A stretch of 64,000 nt of DNA. It comes from Ashinkailepas kermadecensis (taxonomy: Eukaryota; Arthropoda; Thecostraca; Neolepadidae). How positions within the stretch are numbered: the stretch's first letter is position 1; the number at the start of each line of letters is the position of its first letter. Of the stretch, positions 34,431-47,726 are shown piece after piece. Under the pieces are notes generated by a model. It did not search any database and was not told where the DNA came from. It saw only the letters and a list, made by a program, of their open reading frames with translations. A program made the position numbers and the translations under genes. The stretch covers positions 877,001 to 941,000 of the forward strand of contig JAOTOM010005179.1 of assembly GCA_034440615.1 (NCBI GenBank), read 5' to 3'.

Positions 34431-35923
34431 CCCGTGGGCTGATTGCGACGTGACTGAGAGTTATATGGGAAAGGCCGGTCGCTGGCTTTACGGCTGGCCG
34501 GACCACGTGCTCTGAATCAGTCCCGGAACGATTTGCACGCACTGATGGTGGGAAAGCTTCGCACGAAATCATCCGTCTCAATAATCTGTCGACCAGTCGA
34601 TCGGGAGGAAATAATGGCCGCTGCCGTGCAGTGTCGCCGCAACTTCAGAGTCATGGTGAAACAGCACGTGCAGCTGTTGAGCTCCATTGGCGTGTGGTGT
34701 GGCTGCAACCTCAGTGTCATGCTGAAACAGCACGTGCAGCTGTGTTGAGCTCCATTGGTCACCTATGCACCGACGACGTCACACTGGTGGTACACTTACA
34801 TGTGCAGGATAGAGTGCAGACCACCACCAGTCTACATGAAGAGATCCCACTTGCCACAAGATATTCAATGTTGGCCCAGTATGCCTTTATGGCCAAAACT
34901 ATTTGTCTTCCGAATTATTTTAGTCCGTGACGATTCAGAGAGATTGGAGAGACGATTCTGAGATTCTGAGAAATAATTTTACCAGGAGAGAAAGAGACTC
35001 GAAACGGTATCGAAATCTGCAAAGGATTGCGAATGCCTTTGGCTAAGGACTGCGATGCTGTATGGCTAAGGCTATACAGTGAATATGGCTTATTTACAAA
35101 GCTGGAAAGTGCTTATTTGCCCATAGATGCCAATTTATATGTTTTTAATGATTTTCCTCCTCCAAAGTTGGCTTGATCCTTCAATTGCTTTTTACATGAG
35201 GCCCTTTGGAATGGGCCTCCAATTGATTTGGTCCCCAATTTTCTCCATGTGTTGTATCCCTCAATAATTTCCAGAAGTCGTCTGCCTTGCCTTCGGCCCT
35301 CCTCCAGCCCACTCCACCGTTCACTCTCATTGATGACTTAAATATGTCCAGGGAAATGGACGAAGAAGGCTGAGCGAAGCCACAAATGCCTGTGGGAAAA
35401 ATTGACTGAATATTATGAACATGCTGTGAGGGGTTTCAAATATTGCACCAAAGCGAATTAACAAAGAAGGTAAATGAAAAGGAAGGACATAATTATTTTA
35501 ATTCTTTATTCATAATTATTTTCGTTGGCATTATTTTCGTCAGGATATGTTAAATGAAACTGCACCGTCTTCAATAGGGCGCCGAAGAGGAACCAAATTC
35601 AGTGGAGAGTATCATAGATCATGTGAGGGCAGTCACACATGTCTAAGTGAGCCACCACAACTTCCACCAAGTTTGGATGCCTGTTGCCTAAAAATAGACC
35701 TTAATTATGAAAAGCTACTAAAGGACGTAGAGTTGGTTGAAGCTACGACATCTGCTACCAAAACGTTAAAATATCCACTGAGAAAGAAAAATCCGAGAAC
35801 ATTGGCACATACAACATAGCTTCTTGTCAAAGCGCCGTTACTTGAGATGAGACATTGAGCCCTCCACCCCCTAAACCGTATATAGTCTATGATCCCCCGT
35901 TCTCAAGACCAAGTGTGTAATCA
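34431..35923. other. Single-copy stretch with a 66-68-bp duplication
   Basis: GAAACAGCACGTGCAGCTG and neighbours are duplicated at 34636-34701 and 34702-34758. A 90-codon frame beginning at an ATG (35547-35819) has protein-like composition but is unrecognised. Confidence 0.5.
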
Positions 35924-36417
35924 AGCGAATTCAAGCGGCGATTGATAGCTCTACACGATGCGGCAAATTCAAGCGGCGATTGATACCTCTGTACGATGCG
36001 ATGAATTCAAGCGGCGATTGATAGCTTTGTACGATGCGGCGAATTCAAGCGGCGATTGATAGCTCTGTACGATGCGGCGAATTCAAGCAGCGATTGATAG
36101 CTCTGTACGATGCGGCGAATTTAAGCAGTGATTGATAGCTCTGCACGATGCGGCGAATTCAAGCGACGATTGATAGCTTTGTACGATGCGGCGAATTCAA
36201 GCGGCGATTGATAGCTTTGTACGATGCGGCGAATTCAAGCAGTGATTGATAGCTCTGCACGATGCGGCGAATTCAAGCGCGATTGATAGCTTTGTACGAT
36301 GCGGCGAATTCAAGCGGCGATGGATAGCTCTGTACGATGCGGCGAATTTAAGCAGTGATTGATAGCTCTGTACGATGCGGTGAATTCAAGTGGTGATTGA
36401 TGGCTCTGTACGATGCG
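35924..36417. repeat. 38-bp minisatellite, about 13 copies
   Basis: GCGGCGAATTCAAGCGGCGA then TTGATAGCTCTGTACGAT with 38-bp spacing. GAATTC and AGCTCTG/AGCTTTG variants are mixed. Confidence 0.97.
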
Positions 36418-36594
36418 TGTTCGGGGGTGTAATGATCATCTCGTTGTGAGATGCTGAGCTTATGGACAACGTTGCAGGTCAGATGAAGTGAGAACAAGAA
36501 TCGCAAAGTTAGCGAAATTGAAAAGTTCCTTTCACTTCATGTCAGAACGCAATCGGCATTTTGCCTTGATTTAGATAGCTATTGGTAGCCCTGT

Positions 36595-36885
36595 ACCCAG
36601 GGGCGGTCCGAGGCACCCAAATGAGGTGAGGCAGAAATAATCGCGACCGTACCACCCCTCCCCCCCCCCTCCCCAGAACAAAATTTCCTCGGATTTTCCT
36701 CACTTTATTTCTTTGGTTCAGAAAATTCACAGCTGCTTCTCTCAGGAGGTGCCTCGGGCTGAAAATTTTGAGGTAATGATGCACTTGAGCCTTCCCGGAT
36801 GGGAGCCTTTTCCTGGCCGGAGGGGCACCGTCTTCCATGAGGGGTACATGCCTCCAAATCCCTCTGTATCCGCCCCTGTCTGGGC
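36595..36885. mobile_element. MITE-like element with inverted CAGGGGCGG ends
   Basis: CAGGGGCGGTCCGAGG starts near 36597 on the plus strand, and CAGGGGCGGATACAGAGG reads inward from about 36883 on the minus strand, about 290 bp apart. The ends resemble hAT-family terminal repeats. Inside are a C-rich run (36660-36675) and no transposase frame. The 8 bp on each side do not match, so a target-site duplication is not supported. Confidence 0.4.
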
Positions 36886-37038
36886 TTCCCAAAACAGCGT
36901 TGGCCTCCCTGATCCTTTCTTGATGACGTGTAATTTTTCATTATATGATAGATAAGAAAACTTTGTTTGAAGGATTTATCAGTGAGATTTCTTATTATTG
37001 ATGATAGTCGATATATGTGGGGCTGCTATAGATAACAC

Positions 37039-37732
<694 letters not shown>

Positions 37733-37840
37733 ATTAGGTGATCCAATATCAGTAGGATTAGGCGATCCAATATCAGTAGGTTTAGGTGATCTAACATTAG
37801 TGTATTATGCTAGGTTAGGTCAGGCTAGGTTGGGTTATGT
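37733..37840. repeat. 24-bp repeat (3 copies) followed by TTAGG-like text
   Basis: TTAGG(T/C)GATCCAATATCAGT copies, then CTAGGTTAGGTCAGGCTAGG and GGTTGGGTTA, which resemble degenerate arthropod-type TTAGG repeats. Confidence 0.75.
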
Positions 37841-40666
37841 TTTTATTGTAATATTACATTATTCTTCAATATATGCTGCCCACACAACACGCTTTTTCTG
37901 TATACTTCCCATATTTTGTTGAAGTGAGGGGCATAGCCAGACTTCCTCGTTGGGCTTTTGGTTATAATATTTGCCACTTTTCGTACCTACCTAAGTGGGT
38001 GGGTAGGTAACTTGCTCCTGCCCCATAATTCCGCACATTCCCTTATTTTCACAAATCAATGGGAACGTCTGTGTGCAAAACATGGCCCAATGTACCTCAA
38101 AGGTGTCCCTCACACAGCGATCTCCATAAAGAGTAGAATGGACTCCACTCCAAAAAGGCATCATACCCTGCGCTTGTTATGAAACGAAAGCGTAATATAT
38201 GGCGATATCTGCCAGAGGCTTGCCTTTGCCGACCGGTCAAAGAGCTGTTTTGAAACTAAGATGTAAATGTAAACTTCAATTTTCACTATAATTACGAGTC
38301 ACCAATGCATATTTGTTTCCATTTTTTCAACTTTGCTATTTTCCAGTGGATGAAAGCATCATTTGTACGAAAATAGCATACAAAAATACTTCCCAGCTGT
38401 ACTCAGGTGAGGCACTGCCTTAGTGCCTTACATGGGACGACTGCCCCTGCCTGTACATACCTTAGTTGTTAGGCTGTTTGGAAGAAGAAAAATGTCCAAT
38501 CGGGATGGAAAATGGTAAAGCATCTTCAACAGAAGTGGTCAGGTGTATGTATGTGGCTGAATCCATGTGCACATGTTTTTATTGATAGGTGGATCAGCTT
38601 ATCACCTTTACATACTTTGTGGCATTGGCATGTAGGTCAAGAACTACTGAGACAAAATTATGTCAACAGTCATCATATTATGATGATATGGAAATAAAGT
38701 AGATATAATACTATGACATTTCTGATGCAATGGTTGCTTTCATGCAGTCCCTTTGAAATATTTCACCCACATATGCATCCACTTCCAATAATTGCCATGA
38801 ACAGCATCTACACCCTGATGACCATTCAGAAGCTCTGCAATTGTGAGATATCGTGTGAAACTGGGCGAATATTTTTGCGCTCAATGTGGGATGTCAGCTA
38901 AGATTACAGAGAAGATGGAAGCACTAGTGCCATTGACCAAGCACAATAGGTGGTGCTTTTCACTCATTGGGTTATTCCTTTCTGTGCAGTGTGATAGGCC
39001 TAGCGTTAGCTTATCAACATGTGTGCAGGACCCGAGCACCAACACCACAACCTCACTCACAGCTTGTAAGTGACCCTCATTTCTTGTCACTTCGACCCAC
39101 CGGTTAGGTGAATATAGGTGTTAGGACAAAGTCCAAAAAGTTTCAGATACCTTATGCTGTGTTGCAATCTCTGTCAACCTTATCTAAATATCACGTCCTT
39201 TTGTTTAGAAAGGGTTGAATACCGCAAGTTGTAGGTTAATTTGACTGACAGTTGGCCTGGTAAAAAGTAGAATGACTGATTGGCTAAAGGAACTCCCACT
39301 GAAGCATTGTATGGACGAAATAATGGCGTAATGGTCTGGAGAGCACGTTCATGATCCTCAGCAGAGACAAAGATCCTCAGCAGGACAAAGTCTTCCCCCC
39401 CCCCTCAAGCTCAATGAAAACGCGCCTTGGTGTGAGGCCGAGATGCTCGCCAGTCTGAGCTTAAAGTCACGAGCAATCCACCAATCCTGGGTGCTTCTAG
39501 CAGAGGGCGGAAAGTAACATGTCAGGGTGTTTTTTTTTCAATAAAAAATTGACAACACAAAAAGCAAAACGATTGCTATATTTGAGGTCAGTTTTACGGA
39601 ACTGGGATTTGAAGTGTCGTTGGAGTGAAAAATATCACGCCAGAGGTCCATTGCGACAGTTGCGTTAACACACTCGTTCATCACAAACCATTACCACCCT
39701 GTCCATCAATCCAGGTTAGACCAGCGATGGACGGCATCATGCACAGGTACTGAAGATGGAAAAGGTAAACAGAATAGCATCCCAGTGAACACCGTTTCAA
39801 CATATCGGTACTTGTGATTGAATGGTCTCAAAATACGTAGCAATATCACTATATATCACTTGCTGTTTTTTTTTCAAGTTGCCATCATGTGTGCTGGATG
39901 CATGCAGAAATCGCATGCAAACGAATGCAGCGACCATGCTCCTGTAATATTCCGGAGACATTTTCTTTAAAAAAAAACAAAAAAACAATGCTACTATGCA
40001 GTGCATGCATGCATGCGTACGGGAATACCCCGAGTGCAGAACAAGTTGGTTACAGCTCCGTACTTTACTGCAGCTGCAGGCAACAATAATTATTGCATAC
40101 TTGAAGTAAAGCTGACGTCAGAGCTGTATATGCAAATGCATAATATCACTATCGGATTGATTACATGCTCCTCTGTCCTCTGCAATTCCTTGTTGGTTAG
40201 TTGGGCCTGGTGGCACATTGACCATCTTGATCACATAGCGCCCACATGGACTCATTGTTGAGACTATATATGGAAATGCTGCTGTTGCTATTGTCTTCTA
40301 ACGTTGCTATTGTCTAAACGTGCAAAAAAATGTGTTCAAATGTAGCGTTGAAGCACTAATTTGAGAGCGTCGAACTGCATTGATGTGTTCACATATTCAT
40401 GCGAACCTTATGGCTGTACATGCGTTCCCTCTGAGCCATCGACTTTCTGGTTTGAGCGCATTACTCACGATGTGCATTCCTCCGCCGCTAGACCTTGGAA
40501 TGCTGCATATTCATAAGTTAATTGCTGAAGTTGCTGAAGCTCTGCGACAGGCCCTGCTGAATACTTACCAGCAGTCGGAACGGCGCCGAGTCGCGGCTTG
40601 CATGCGATCGGACCCGTTTTGCAGGATTAGCCTTCAGCCTGTCTGGGAAGAGGTCGGTGCAGCCCA
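37841..40666. other. Single-copy stretch, no recognised gene
   Basis: AT-rich with poly-A/poly-T runs and a C-run at about 39396. A 102-codon frame (40380-40688) has protein-like composition and runs into the 56/57-bp array, but is unrecognised. Confidence 0.5.
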
Positions 40667-42523
40667 GCCGGACCCGAATCATAAGTAAGCGGTGGGCCCA
40701 CCCCGCCTCCCTGGCTACACGCCGGCGGACCCGAATCATAAGTAAGCGGTGGGCCCACCCCGCCTCCCTGGCTACACGCCGGCGGACCCGAATCATAAGT
40801 AAGCGGTGGGCCCACCCCGCCTCCCTGGCTACACGCCGGCGGACCCGAATCATAAGTAAGCGGTGGGCCCACCCCGCCTCCTGGCTACGCCGGCGGACCC
40901 GAATCATAAGTAAGCGGTGGGCCCACCCCGCCTCCTGGCTACACGCCGGCGGACCCGAATCATAAGTAAGCGGTCGGCCCACCCCGCCTCCTGGCTAACG
41001 CCGGCGGACCCGAATCATAAGTAAGCGGTGGGCCCACCCCGCCTCCTGGCTACACGCCGGCGGACCCGAATCATAAGTAAGCGGTCGGCCCACCCCGCCT
41101 CCTGGCTACACGCCGGCGGACCCGAATCATAAGTAAGCGGTCGGCCCACCCCGCCTCCTGGCTACACGCCGGCGGACCCGAATCATAAGTAAGCGGTGGG
41201 CCCACCCCGCCTCCCTGGCTACACGCCGGCGGACCCGAATCATAAGTAAGCGGTGGGCCCACCCCGCCTCCCTGGCTACACGCCGGCGGACCCGAATCAT
41301 AAGTAAGCGGTCGGCCCACCCCGCCTCCTGGCTACACGCCGGCGGACCCGAATCATAAGTAAGCGGTGGGCCCACCCCGCCTCCCTGGCTACACGCCGGC
41401 GGACCCGAATCATAAGTAAGCGGTGGGCCCACCCCGCCTCCCTGGCTACACGCCGGCGGACCCGAATCATAAGTAAGCGGTGGGCCCACCCCGCCTCCCT
41501 GGCTACACGCCGGCGGACCCGAATCATAAGTAAGCGGTGGGCCCACCCCGCCTCCTGGCTACACACCGGCGGACCCGAATCATAAGTAAGCGGTGGGCCC
41601 ACCCCGCCTCCTGGCTACACGCCGGCGGACCCGAATCATAAGTAAGCGGTGGGCCCACCCCGCCTCCTGGCTACACGCCGGCGGACCCGAATCATAAGTA
41701 AGCGGTGGGCCCACCCCACCTCCTGGCTACACGCCGGCGGACCCGAATCATAAGTAAGCGGTGGGCCCACCCCACCTCCTGGCTACACGCCGGCGGACCC
41801 GAATCATAAGTAAGCGGTCGGCCCACCCCGCCTCCTGGCTACACGCCGGCGGACCCGAATCATAAGTAAGCGGTGGGCCCACCCCGCCTCCCTGGCTACA
41901 CGCCGGCGGACCCGAATCATAAGTAAGCGGTGGGCCCACCCCACCTCCCTGGCTACACACCGGCGGACCCGAATCATAAGTAAGCGGTGGGCCCACCCCG
42001 CCTCCTGGCTACACGCCGGCGGACCCGAATCATAAGTAAGCGGTGGGCCCACCCCGCCTCCTGGCTACACGCCGGCGGACCCGAATCATAAGTAAGCGGT
42101 GGGCCCACCCCGCCTCCTGGCTACACGCCGGCGGACCCAAATCATAAGTAAGCGGTGGGCCCACCCCGCCTCCTGGCTACACGCCGGCGGACCCGAATCA
42201 TAAGTAAGCGGTGGGCCCACCCCACCTCCCTGGCTCACACCGGCGGACCCGAATCATAAGTAAGCGGTCGGCCCACCCCGCCTCCCTGGCTACACGCCGG
42301 CGGACCCGAATCATAAGTAAGCGGTGGGCCCACCCCGCCTCCCTGGCTACACGCCGGCGGACCCGAATCATAAGTAAGCGGTGGGCCCACCCCGCCTCCC
42401 TGGCTACACGCCGGCGGACCCGAATCATAAGTAAGCGGTGGGCCCACCCCGCCCCCTGGCTACACGCCGGCGGACCCGAATCATAAGTAAGCGGTGGGCC
42501 CACCCCGCCTCCTTGGCTACACG
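40667..42523. repeat. 56/57-bp minisatellite, about 33 copies
   Basis: The unit is CGGACCCGAATCATAAGTAA, then GCGGTGGGCCCACCCCGCCT, then CC(C)TGGCTACACGCCGG. The 56- and 57-bp forms differ by one C in a C-run. GGTGGGCCCACC is a perfect 12-bp palindrome in most copies; a minority carry GGTCGGCCCACC, which breaks it. Long open frames are artefacts of stop-free units. Confidence 0.98.
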
Positions 42524-43167
42524 CCGCTCGTCGTGCGCTATTTCACGTCACATAGAAACATGATGCTGCTCGCCAAGCAATTTCTTGTGCTTTGTATCGC
42601 CGTACTTGGAACTTTTGCGAAATACCAGGGATCTTTTTTGTGGATATAGATTCCATCTGTTTGGCGATGCAATACAAGTGGTCACTTGCAATGCCAGCAT
42701 CATCACATCCTGTCCGCTGCTGTCCTGACTTTTCTGATATTTTCCATCGCCTCCCTTATCGTTTCCCCGGTGGTGGTGGGTAACGGGGACGCGAGCCGCG
42801 CGCAATCATTGCGCGGCCATTTCTGAGGCTCCACAACCGTCGACGACGTGTGTCGGCGGCAATTCCAACGATCGATGCGCGCGCGGACGTCGTCGTCGTC
42901 GATGAATTGTTAACTCGTCGATCGGAACGGAGAACTTAGCCGGCTCGGTCACGCCCTGGCGAGCGACCGACAAATTGAAAAGTTGGTCCGCCGCCCGAAA
43001 TGGATGGCCCACGTCGTCGTTCAAACTGAATCAGACGTCGACCGACGTGTTATAGGGGTTCGCTCAAAACAAAGGATTGGCCGCTTGACAGATGAAGTCG
43101 GTGGGGTGGGGGAGGGGGCGCGGGACCACTCAGCGGCAAGTTTTCCACGATCAAGCAGCTGCTTGGC
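42524..43167. other. Single-copy linker with TCG-rich patch
   Basis: About 42785-42960 is rich in CGTCG and CGACG words (including four consecutive CGT/GTC triplets) and CpG. No gene recognised. Confidence 0.5.
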
Positions 43168-43276
43168 GTTTCACGTGGAGAGGTCCAGACCACGTTTCAC
43201 GTGGAGAGGTCCAGACCACGTTTCACGTGGAGAGGTCCAGACCACGTTTCACGTGGAGAGGTCCAGACCACGTTTC
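43168..43276. repeat. 26-bp minisatellite, about 4 copies
   Basis: TTTCACGTGGAGAGGTCCAG then ACCACG at 26-bp spacing. Each copy carries a CACGTG E-box. Confidence 0.96.
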
Positions 43277-43317
43277 GCAGAGAGTTGCCACGGGGCAACA
43301 GTTGCTGGCTTCTCAGC

Positions 43318-44022
43318 GAGTCGTGGCTGGCAGCTGGGCAGCTGTTGGGTTTTGGAAAGAGTCGCGGCTGGCAGCTGGGCAGCTGTTGGGTTTGGGAAGA
43401 GTCGTGGCTGGCAGCTGGGCAGCTGTTGGGTTTTGGAAAGAGTCGCGGCTGGCAGCTGTGCAGCTGTTGGGTTTGGGAAGAGTCGTGGCTGGCAGCTGGG
43501 CAGCTGTTGTGTTTGGGAAGCAGTCGCGGCTGGCAGCTGGGCAGCTGTTGTGTTTGGGAAGCAGTCGTGGCTGGCAGCTGGGCAGCTGTTGTGTTTGGGA
43601 AGAAGTCGCGGCTGGCAGCTGGGCAGCTGTTGGGTTTGGGAAGCAGTCGTGGCTGGCAGCTGGGCAGCTGTTGTGTTTGGGAAGCAGTCGCGGCTGGCAG
43701 CTGTGCAGCTGTTGGGTATTGGAAAGAGTCGTGGCTGGCAGCTGGGCAGCTGTTGGGTTTTGGAAAGAGTCGCGGCTGGCAGCTGGGCAGCTGTTGGGTT
43801 TGGGAAGCAGTCGTGGCTGGCAGCTGGGCAGCTGTTGGGTTTTGGAAAGAGTCGCGGCTGGCAGCTGGGCAGCTGTTGGGTTTGGGAAGCAGTCGTGGCT
43901 GGCAGCTGGGCAGCTGTTGGGTTTGGGAAGCAGTCGCGGCTGGCAGCTGTGCAGCTGTTGGGTTTGGGAAGCAGTCGCGGCTGGCAGCTGGGCAGCTGTT
44001 GGGTTTGGGAAGCAGTCGCGGC
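43318..44022. repeat. 40/41-bp minisatellite, about 17 copies
   Basis: GTCGTGGCTGGCAGCTGGGC then AGCTGTTGGGTTTGGGAAGCA. Spacing is 40 or 41 bp depending on GGGAAGAGTC, GGGAAGCAGTC or TGGAAAGAGTC. Each copy usually has two CAGCTG words. Variants are GTGG/GCGG and GGGTTTG/GTGTTTG. Five overlapping frames of over 320 codons occur on both strands and are treated as artefacts. Confidence 0.97.
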
Positions 44023-44072
44023 CGATACAAGCCCGGTCGAGTGACGCTGATTGGCTCTCGGATTAGACGAGC

Positions 44073-44220
44073 GGCCGGCGCCTGTCGTGGCACACCGGCC
44101 ACCGCCGAAACACCACACCTCTTCTCCGCCAATCGTGGCCACCCTTGGCCGGCGCCTGTAGTGGCACACCGGCCACCGCCAAAACACCACACCTCTTCTC
44201 CGCCAATCGTGGCCACCCTC
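44073..44220. repeat. 74-bp tandem duplication
   Basis: GGCCGGCGCCTGT begins at 44073 and 44147. The copies differ by very few bases. Confidence 0.95.
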
Positions 44221-45123
44221 GCACCGCTCTGCAATTGCGTCTGCCGGCCAGCGTTCCCTGCCGCCACCGCCCGGGGGTTCGGCTTCGCGAGGGGAGATGC
44301 CACGATGAGTCAGCGACGCTTTACCACGGAAACTGCCGGCTGCGCTCACCAGGACCGATCGGGAGCGGATGTGACGACTGCGGCGAGGACGAGCTCAGCC
44401 CACCCTGGACGGCGCGCCATGGTCCTCCAGCGACGTGGCTGGCCTCGGAGCTGCTGGCAGGCGTCGGCGTGGTGTTCGCATCAGGTGCCAATATCCTAAT
44501 TGCAGGCAGAAGTGATGGATGGGTGTACGCCCAAGATTGCGGAGTGTCTGCATAGCCTATGCAAATGCAATCACATTAATTTATTATTATTCCTTCATCG
44601 CGTATTAACATTGCAGATTCCTGCCTACAATGAAATAATCCCGATTAAAGTGCCAACTATGGGATGCAGGAAGCGATTTAGACAAATGGACGCTGTTACT
44701 TCTCTGGAGGCGAAATAATACTGTTGTTTATCAGGACACTGACACTAACCTGAAGGGAATATAAGACTCACTTAGCTGGACATTGCTATTTAGTCGGAGT
44801 CGGCCACTTCTCTGAAGGCGAAATAATTATGCCACGTGGTCTTCGTGATCTGTTTCATCGCGGTGCGAGCATCCGGTGGTGCCGGCTTTCAACGAGCAGG
44901 TAGACGCCATGGACGATCAAGTCCGGTTTGCAGGCGGTGCTTGGTTGGAGTCGTCGACCGGCTAGCGTGTGTGACCCTTTCCGATCCCTTCTAGCGGCGG
45001 AGACGCCCGTAAATCAATCAGCCGCTCTTCCTGGCTCCCAAATAAACCCATAAATCGGACCGGACACCAACAGGCGTCATAAAAGCGGGTGTATTTCTCC
45101 AGTGACGATCCGACGCCAGCGAC
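44221..45123. other. CpG-rich then single-copy sequence
   Basis: GGCGAAATAAT follows TCTCTG-A/G-AGGC at 44701 and 44812, a small old duplication. A GTCATAAAA word occurs at 45076. No gene recognised. Confidence 0.5.
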
Positions 45124-45408
45124 GACCCACCGATTCACCGACCCACCGACAGACCGACCCACCAACCCACCGACCCACCGACCCACCGACCCACCGACTC
45201 ACCGACCCACCGACTCACCGACTCACCGACCCACCGACTCACCGACCCACCGACTCACCGACCCACCAACCCACCGACCCACCGACTCACCGACCCACTG
45301 ACTCACCGACCCACCGACTCACCGACCCACCGACTCACCGACTCACCGACCCACCGACTCACCGACCCACTGACTCACCGACCCACCGACTCACCGACCC
45401 ACCGACTC
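45124..45408. repeat. 8/16-bp minisatellite, about 35 units
   Basis: CGACCCAC and CGACTCAC units, often alternating as a 16-bp dimer. Pro/Thr-rich frames are artefacts. Confidence 0.97.
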
Positions 45409-46546
45409 GGCCACGGCGGCCAGTCGTGTGCCCTGTTTGCAGCACCTATACGACAGCCGGGCGTCAATAATATATGCAGGGCACGTCAGTCTGGACTTTC
45501 TTTCTAGCGTGGTGCCACTTTGCTGATGTCAACAAGCTGGAAACGGAGCTGCCGATACGGCTGGCAAGTTTGATCGGCCGCTTGCCACCCCTGCCGATCG
45601 CTCCACGCTCCCCTCTCACGCCCTCGGCGGAATGTTGAGAAATCTGCCGTAATAGGATCAAGCTAGATTGGCCGCACTTTTTGGTGAGTTGGTCCAATTA
45701 CGACGACCTGTCCCTGAGGGCCGTCGTCGTATTTGCCAAGGGAGAGCGCTAGAAGGGGCGAGCGGCGGCTCGTCTCGGTCGACGATGTGGCTGGCGAGCT
45801 GCCGTCCAAGCCGCTTTGGATTGACCGGGCTGAACGGCGCCAGCATGTCGATACGGCCGCCAGTCGAAATTTGGTCCGGCGAATGACGTGACAGCTTCCG
45901 CCGCCGCCAACTCCCGGCTTCTCCTAAGATAAATTTACTACGGCGATTTGATTGAGGCCCGGCGGTCCGCTGAACTTTTAATTGCAGAAACCGCAATAGA
46001 AGGACGTCGGGGGAAATTGTGCTCGCGAACATTACTTAAAGCTAACTGCCCGTGAAGCTTGGACTGGAAGGGATTCATCTCATTAATGCCATGATCAAGG
46101 GAACATCTTTCAAATGTTGGACATTTTTTGACAGGTCGAAGCCCGTAGAATTAATGGTCTGCATTACTTAATGATCCAAAACCTTTTTAAATAAGCATAC
46201 TTTCCAGTATTCGTTGTGGTCGGCATATGCGTGGATGGTTTTGCGAACCATATCCCTCGAAGAACAGTGGTTTTGGACACTTGTGTATCCAGAAGACTGG
46301 TTTTCGACTGGTTGGAGGGTGCAGGAGAAACTAAAATATGTCCTCTGATTTCGAAAACTTCGGATTTGAACAGCGAACATTCGGTGGGTGCGTTTAAGAC
46401 AGTATGTTCTCATGAAATGTTTTTAGGTTTCAAGAATAGGCAATTGTAGTGCGAAAGTTCAGAAAACATTAGCCTGTTGTGGGGAGGACATGTCCCCGTG
46501 TCCCCCATTCATCGGCACGGGAGCATGTGTCATCCCCCCCCCCCGT
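45409..46546. other. CpG-rich then single-copy sequence
   Basis: Overlapping minus-strand frames (45464-45697 and 45658-46032) have protein-like composition but lie in CpG-rich DNA and are unrecognised. A C12 run ends at 46546. Confidence 0.45.
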
Positions 46547-46835
46547 GGTTCATCGGCCAGTAGTTTTGGACCGAGTTGTGGAGGGACACGCCCGCGTGCA
46601 TTCCCCACATCGGCCACTGGTTTTGGACCGAGTTGGGGGGGGGGGAGGGGGGGGTACACCTCCGTGCTTTTCCCACATCGGCCAGTGGTTTTGGATCGAG
46701 TTGTGTGTGTGGGTGGGTGGGGTGGGGTACACCTCCGTGCATTCCCCACATCGGCCACTGGTTATGGACCGGGTTGGGGAGGAGGCACACCTCGGTGCAT
46801 CCCCCCCACATCGGCCAGTGGGTTTGGACCGAGTT
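46547..46835. repeat. 57-73-bp repeat with variable G-rich linkers, 5 copies
   Basis: Cores of CACATCGGCCACTGGTTTTG then GACCGAGTTG lie at intervals of 57, 68, 73 and 60 bp. Linkers are runs of G or GT, including G11-A-G8 at 46635-46654, followed by TACACCTCCGTGCATTCC. Confidence 0.93.
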
Positions 46836-47596
46836 GTTGCCGGTTGCAGAATGCCGACATCTCGGCGACACTGGCCGGATCTAACGTCATCACGATACTG
46901 GTACGTGCTCGTGATGTTCCATTGGAGAGTGCTCCTCCGTTTTAAAGTGCATCTGATTCCATGGTAGAACACAGTAGAACGATTATGTGGTCACAAATGT
47001 CAGCCCATTTTTTAACGACCTTGGCTCACTTAGCTCCCTGCTGTAAGGGATGGATAGCATTTCGTCGGATCATCAACTTATCCGCCGTATGTTTTCCTGG
47101 GCCATCAATTCCCAGCTGTTCGGTAGCAGACAGTTATCACTTTACAGCCCCACTACGCTAAACGTTTCCCCAGTGTTTACCACGAAGTATCATCTTCCAC
47201 TCCACACATGGTCTATAGTTCCTCACTGACAAGACATTATAGACCATATCTGAAACGAAGCCGAGCGTTGATGCGTCAGCCCAGGTGCGGCAAGCTTTGC
47301 AGCGCCTTGGTTTACGTGGTGTGATGGCACTTAACGACCACCGAGTGTTTTACGGTTTGTTTAATGGAAAATGAGATGATCATATCAGTTTAATGGGCAC
47401 TTAGCCGTGTAATACTGGCAGTATTGTGGCCGGTACCGAGCTAAATAGGCGCTTGAGCCAGCTGACACCAAGTGGCTAATGCAATCATGACATTGGGCAT
47501 TACAACCGGACGTACTTTTGATTTTCGCACTTTCAAATGTGATTTGAAAAGACCACCAGATGGCAGACTAGCATAATACTTGCGCTTTTTGTTTCG
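46836..47596. other. No recognisable feature
   Basis: Single-copy sequence with stops in all frames. Confidence 0.5.
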
Positions 47597-47726
47597 TAAA
47601 AAAAATTTTTTTTTTAAAAAAAAAATTTTTTTTTTGAAAAAAATTTTTTTGTTTTAAAAAAAAAATTTTTGTGTTAAAAAAAAATTTTTTTTTTTAAAGA
47701 AGATTTTTTTTTTTAAAGAACGTAAA
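47597..47726. repeat. Alternating A-tract/T-tract repeat
   Basis: Runs of about 8-11 A alternate with runs of 5-12 T for about 130 bp, five to six cycles. Each A-run and T-run can pair as a hairpin. Confidence 0.95.

Noticed and set aside
42983..44499. Several 324-432-codon frames on both strands as genes
   Set aside because: All run through the 40/41-bp array. Overlapping long frames on both strands are explained by stop-free units.
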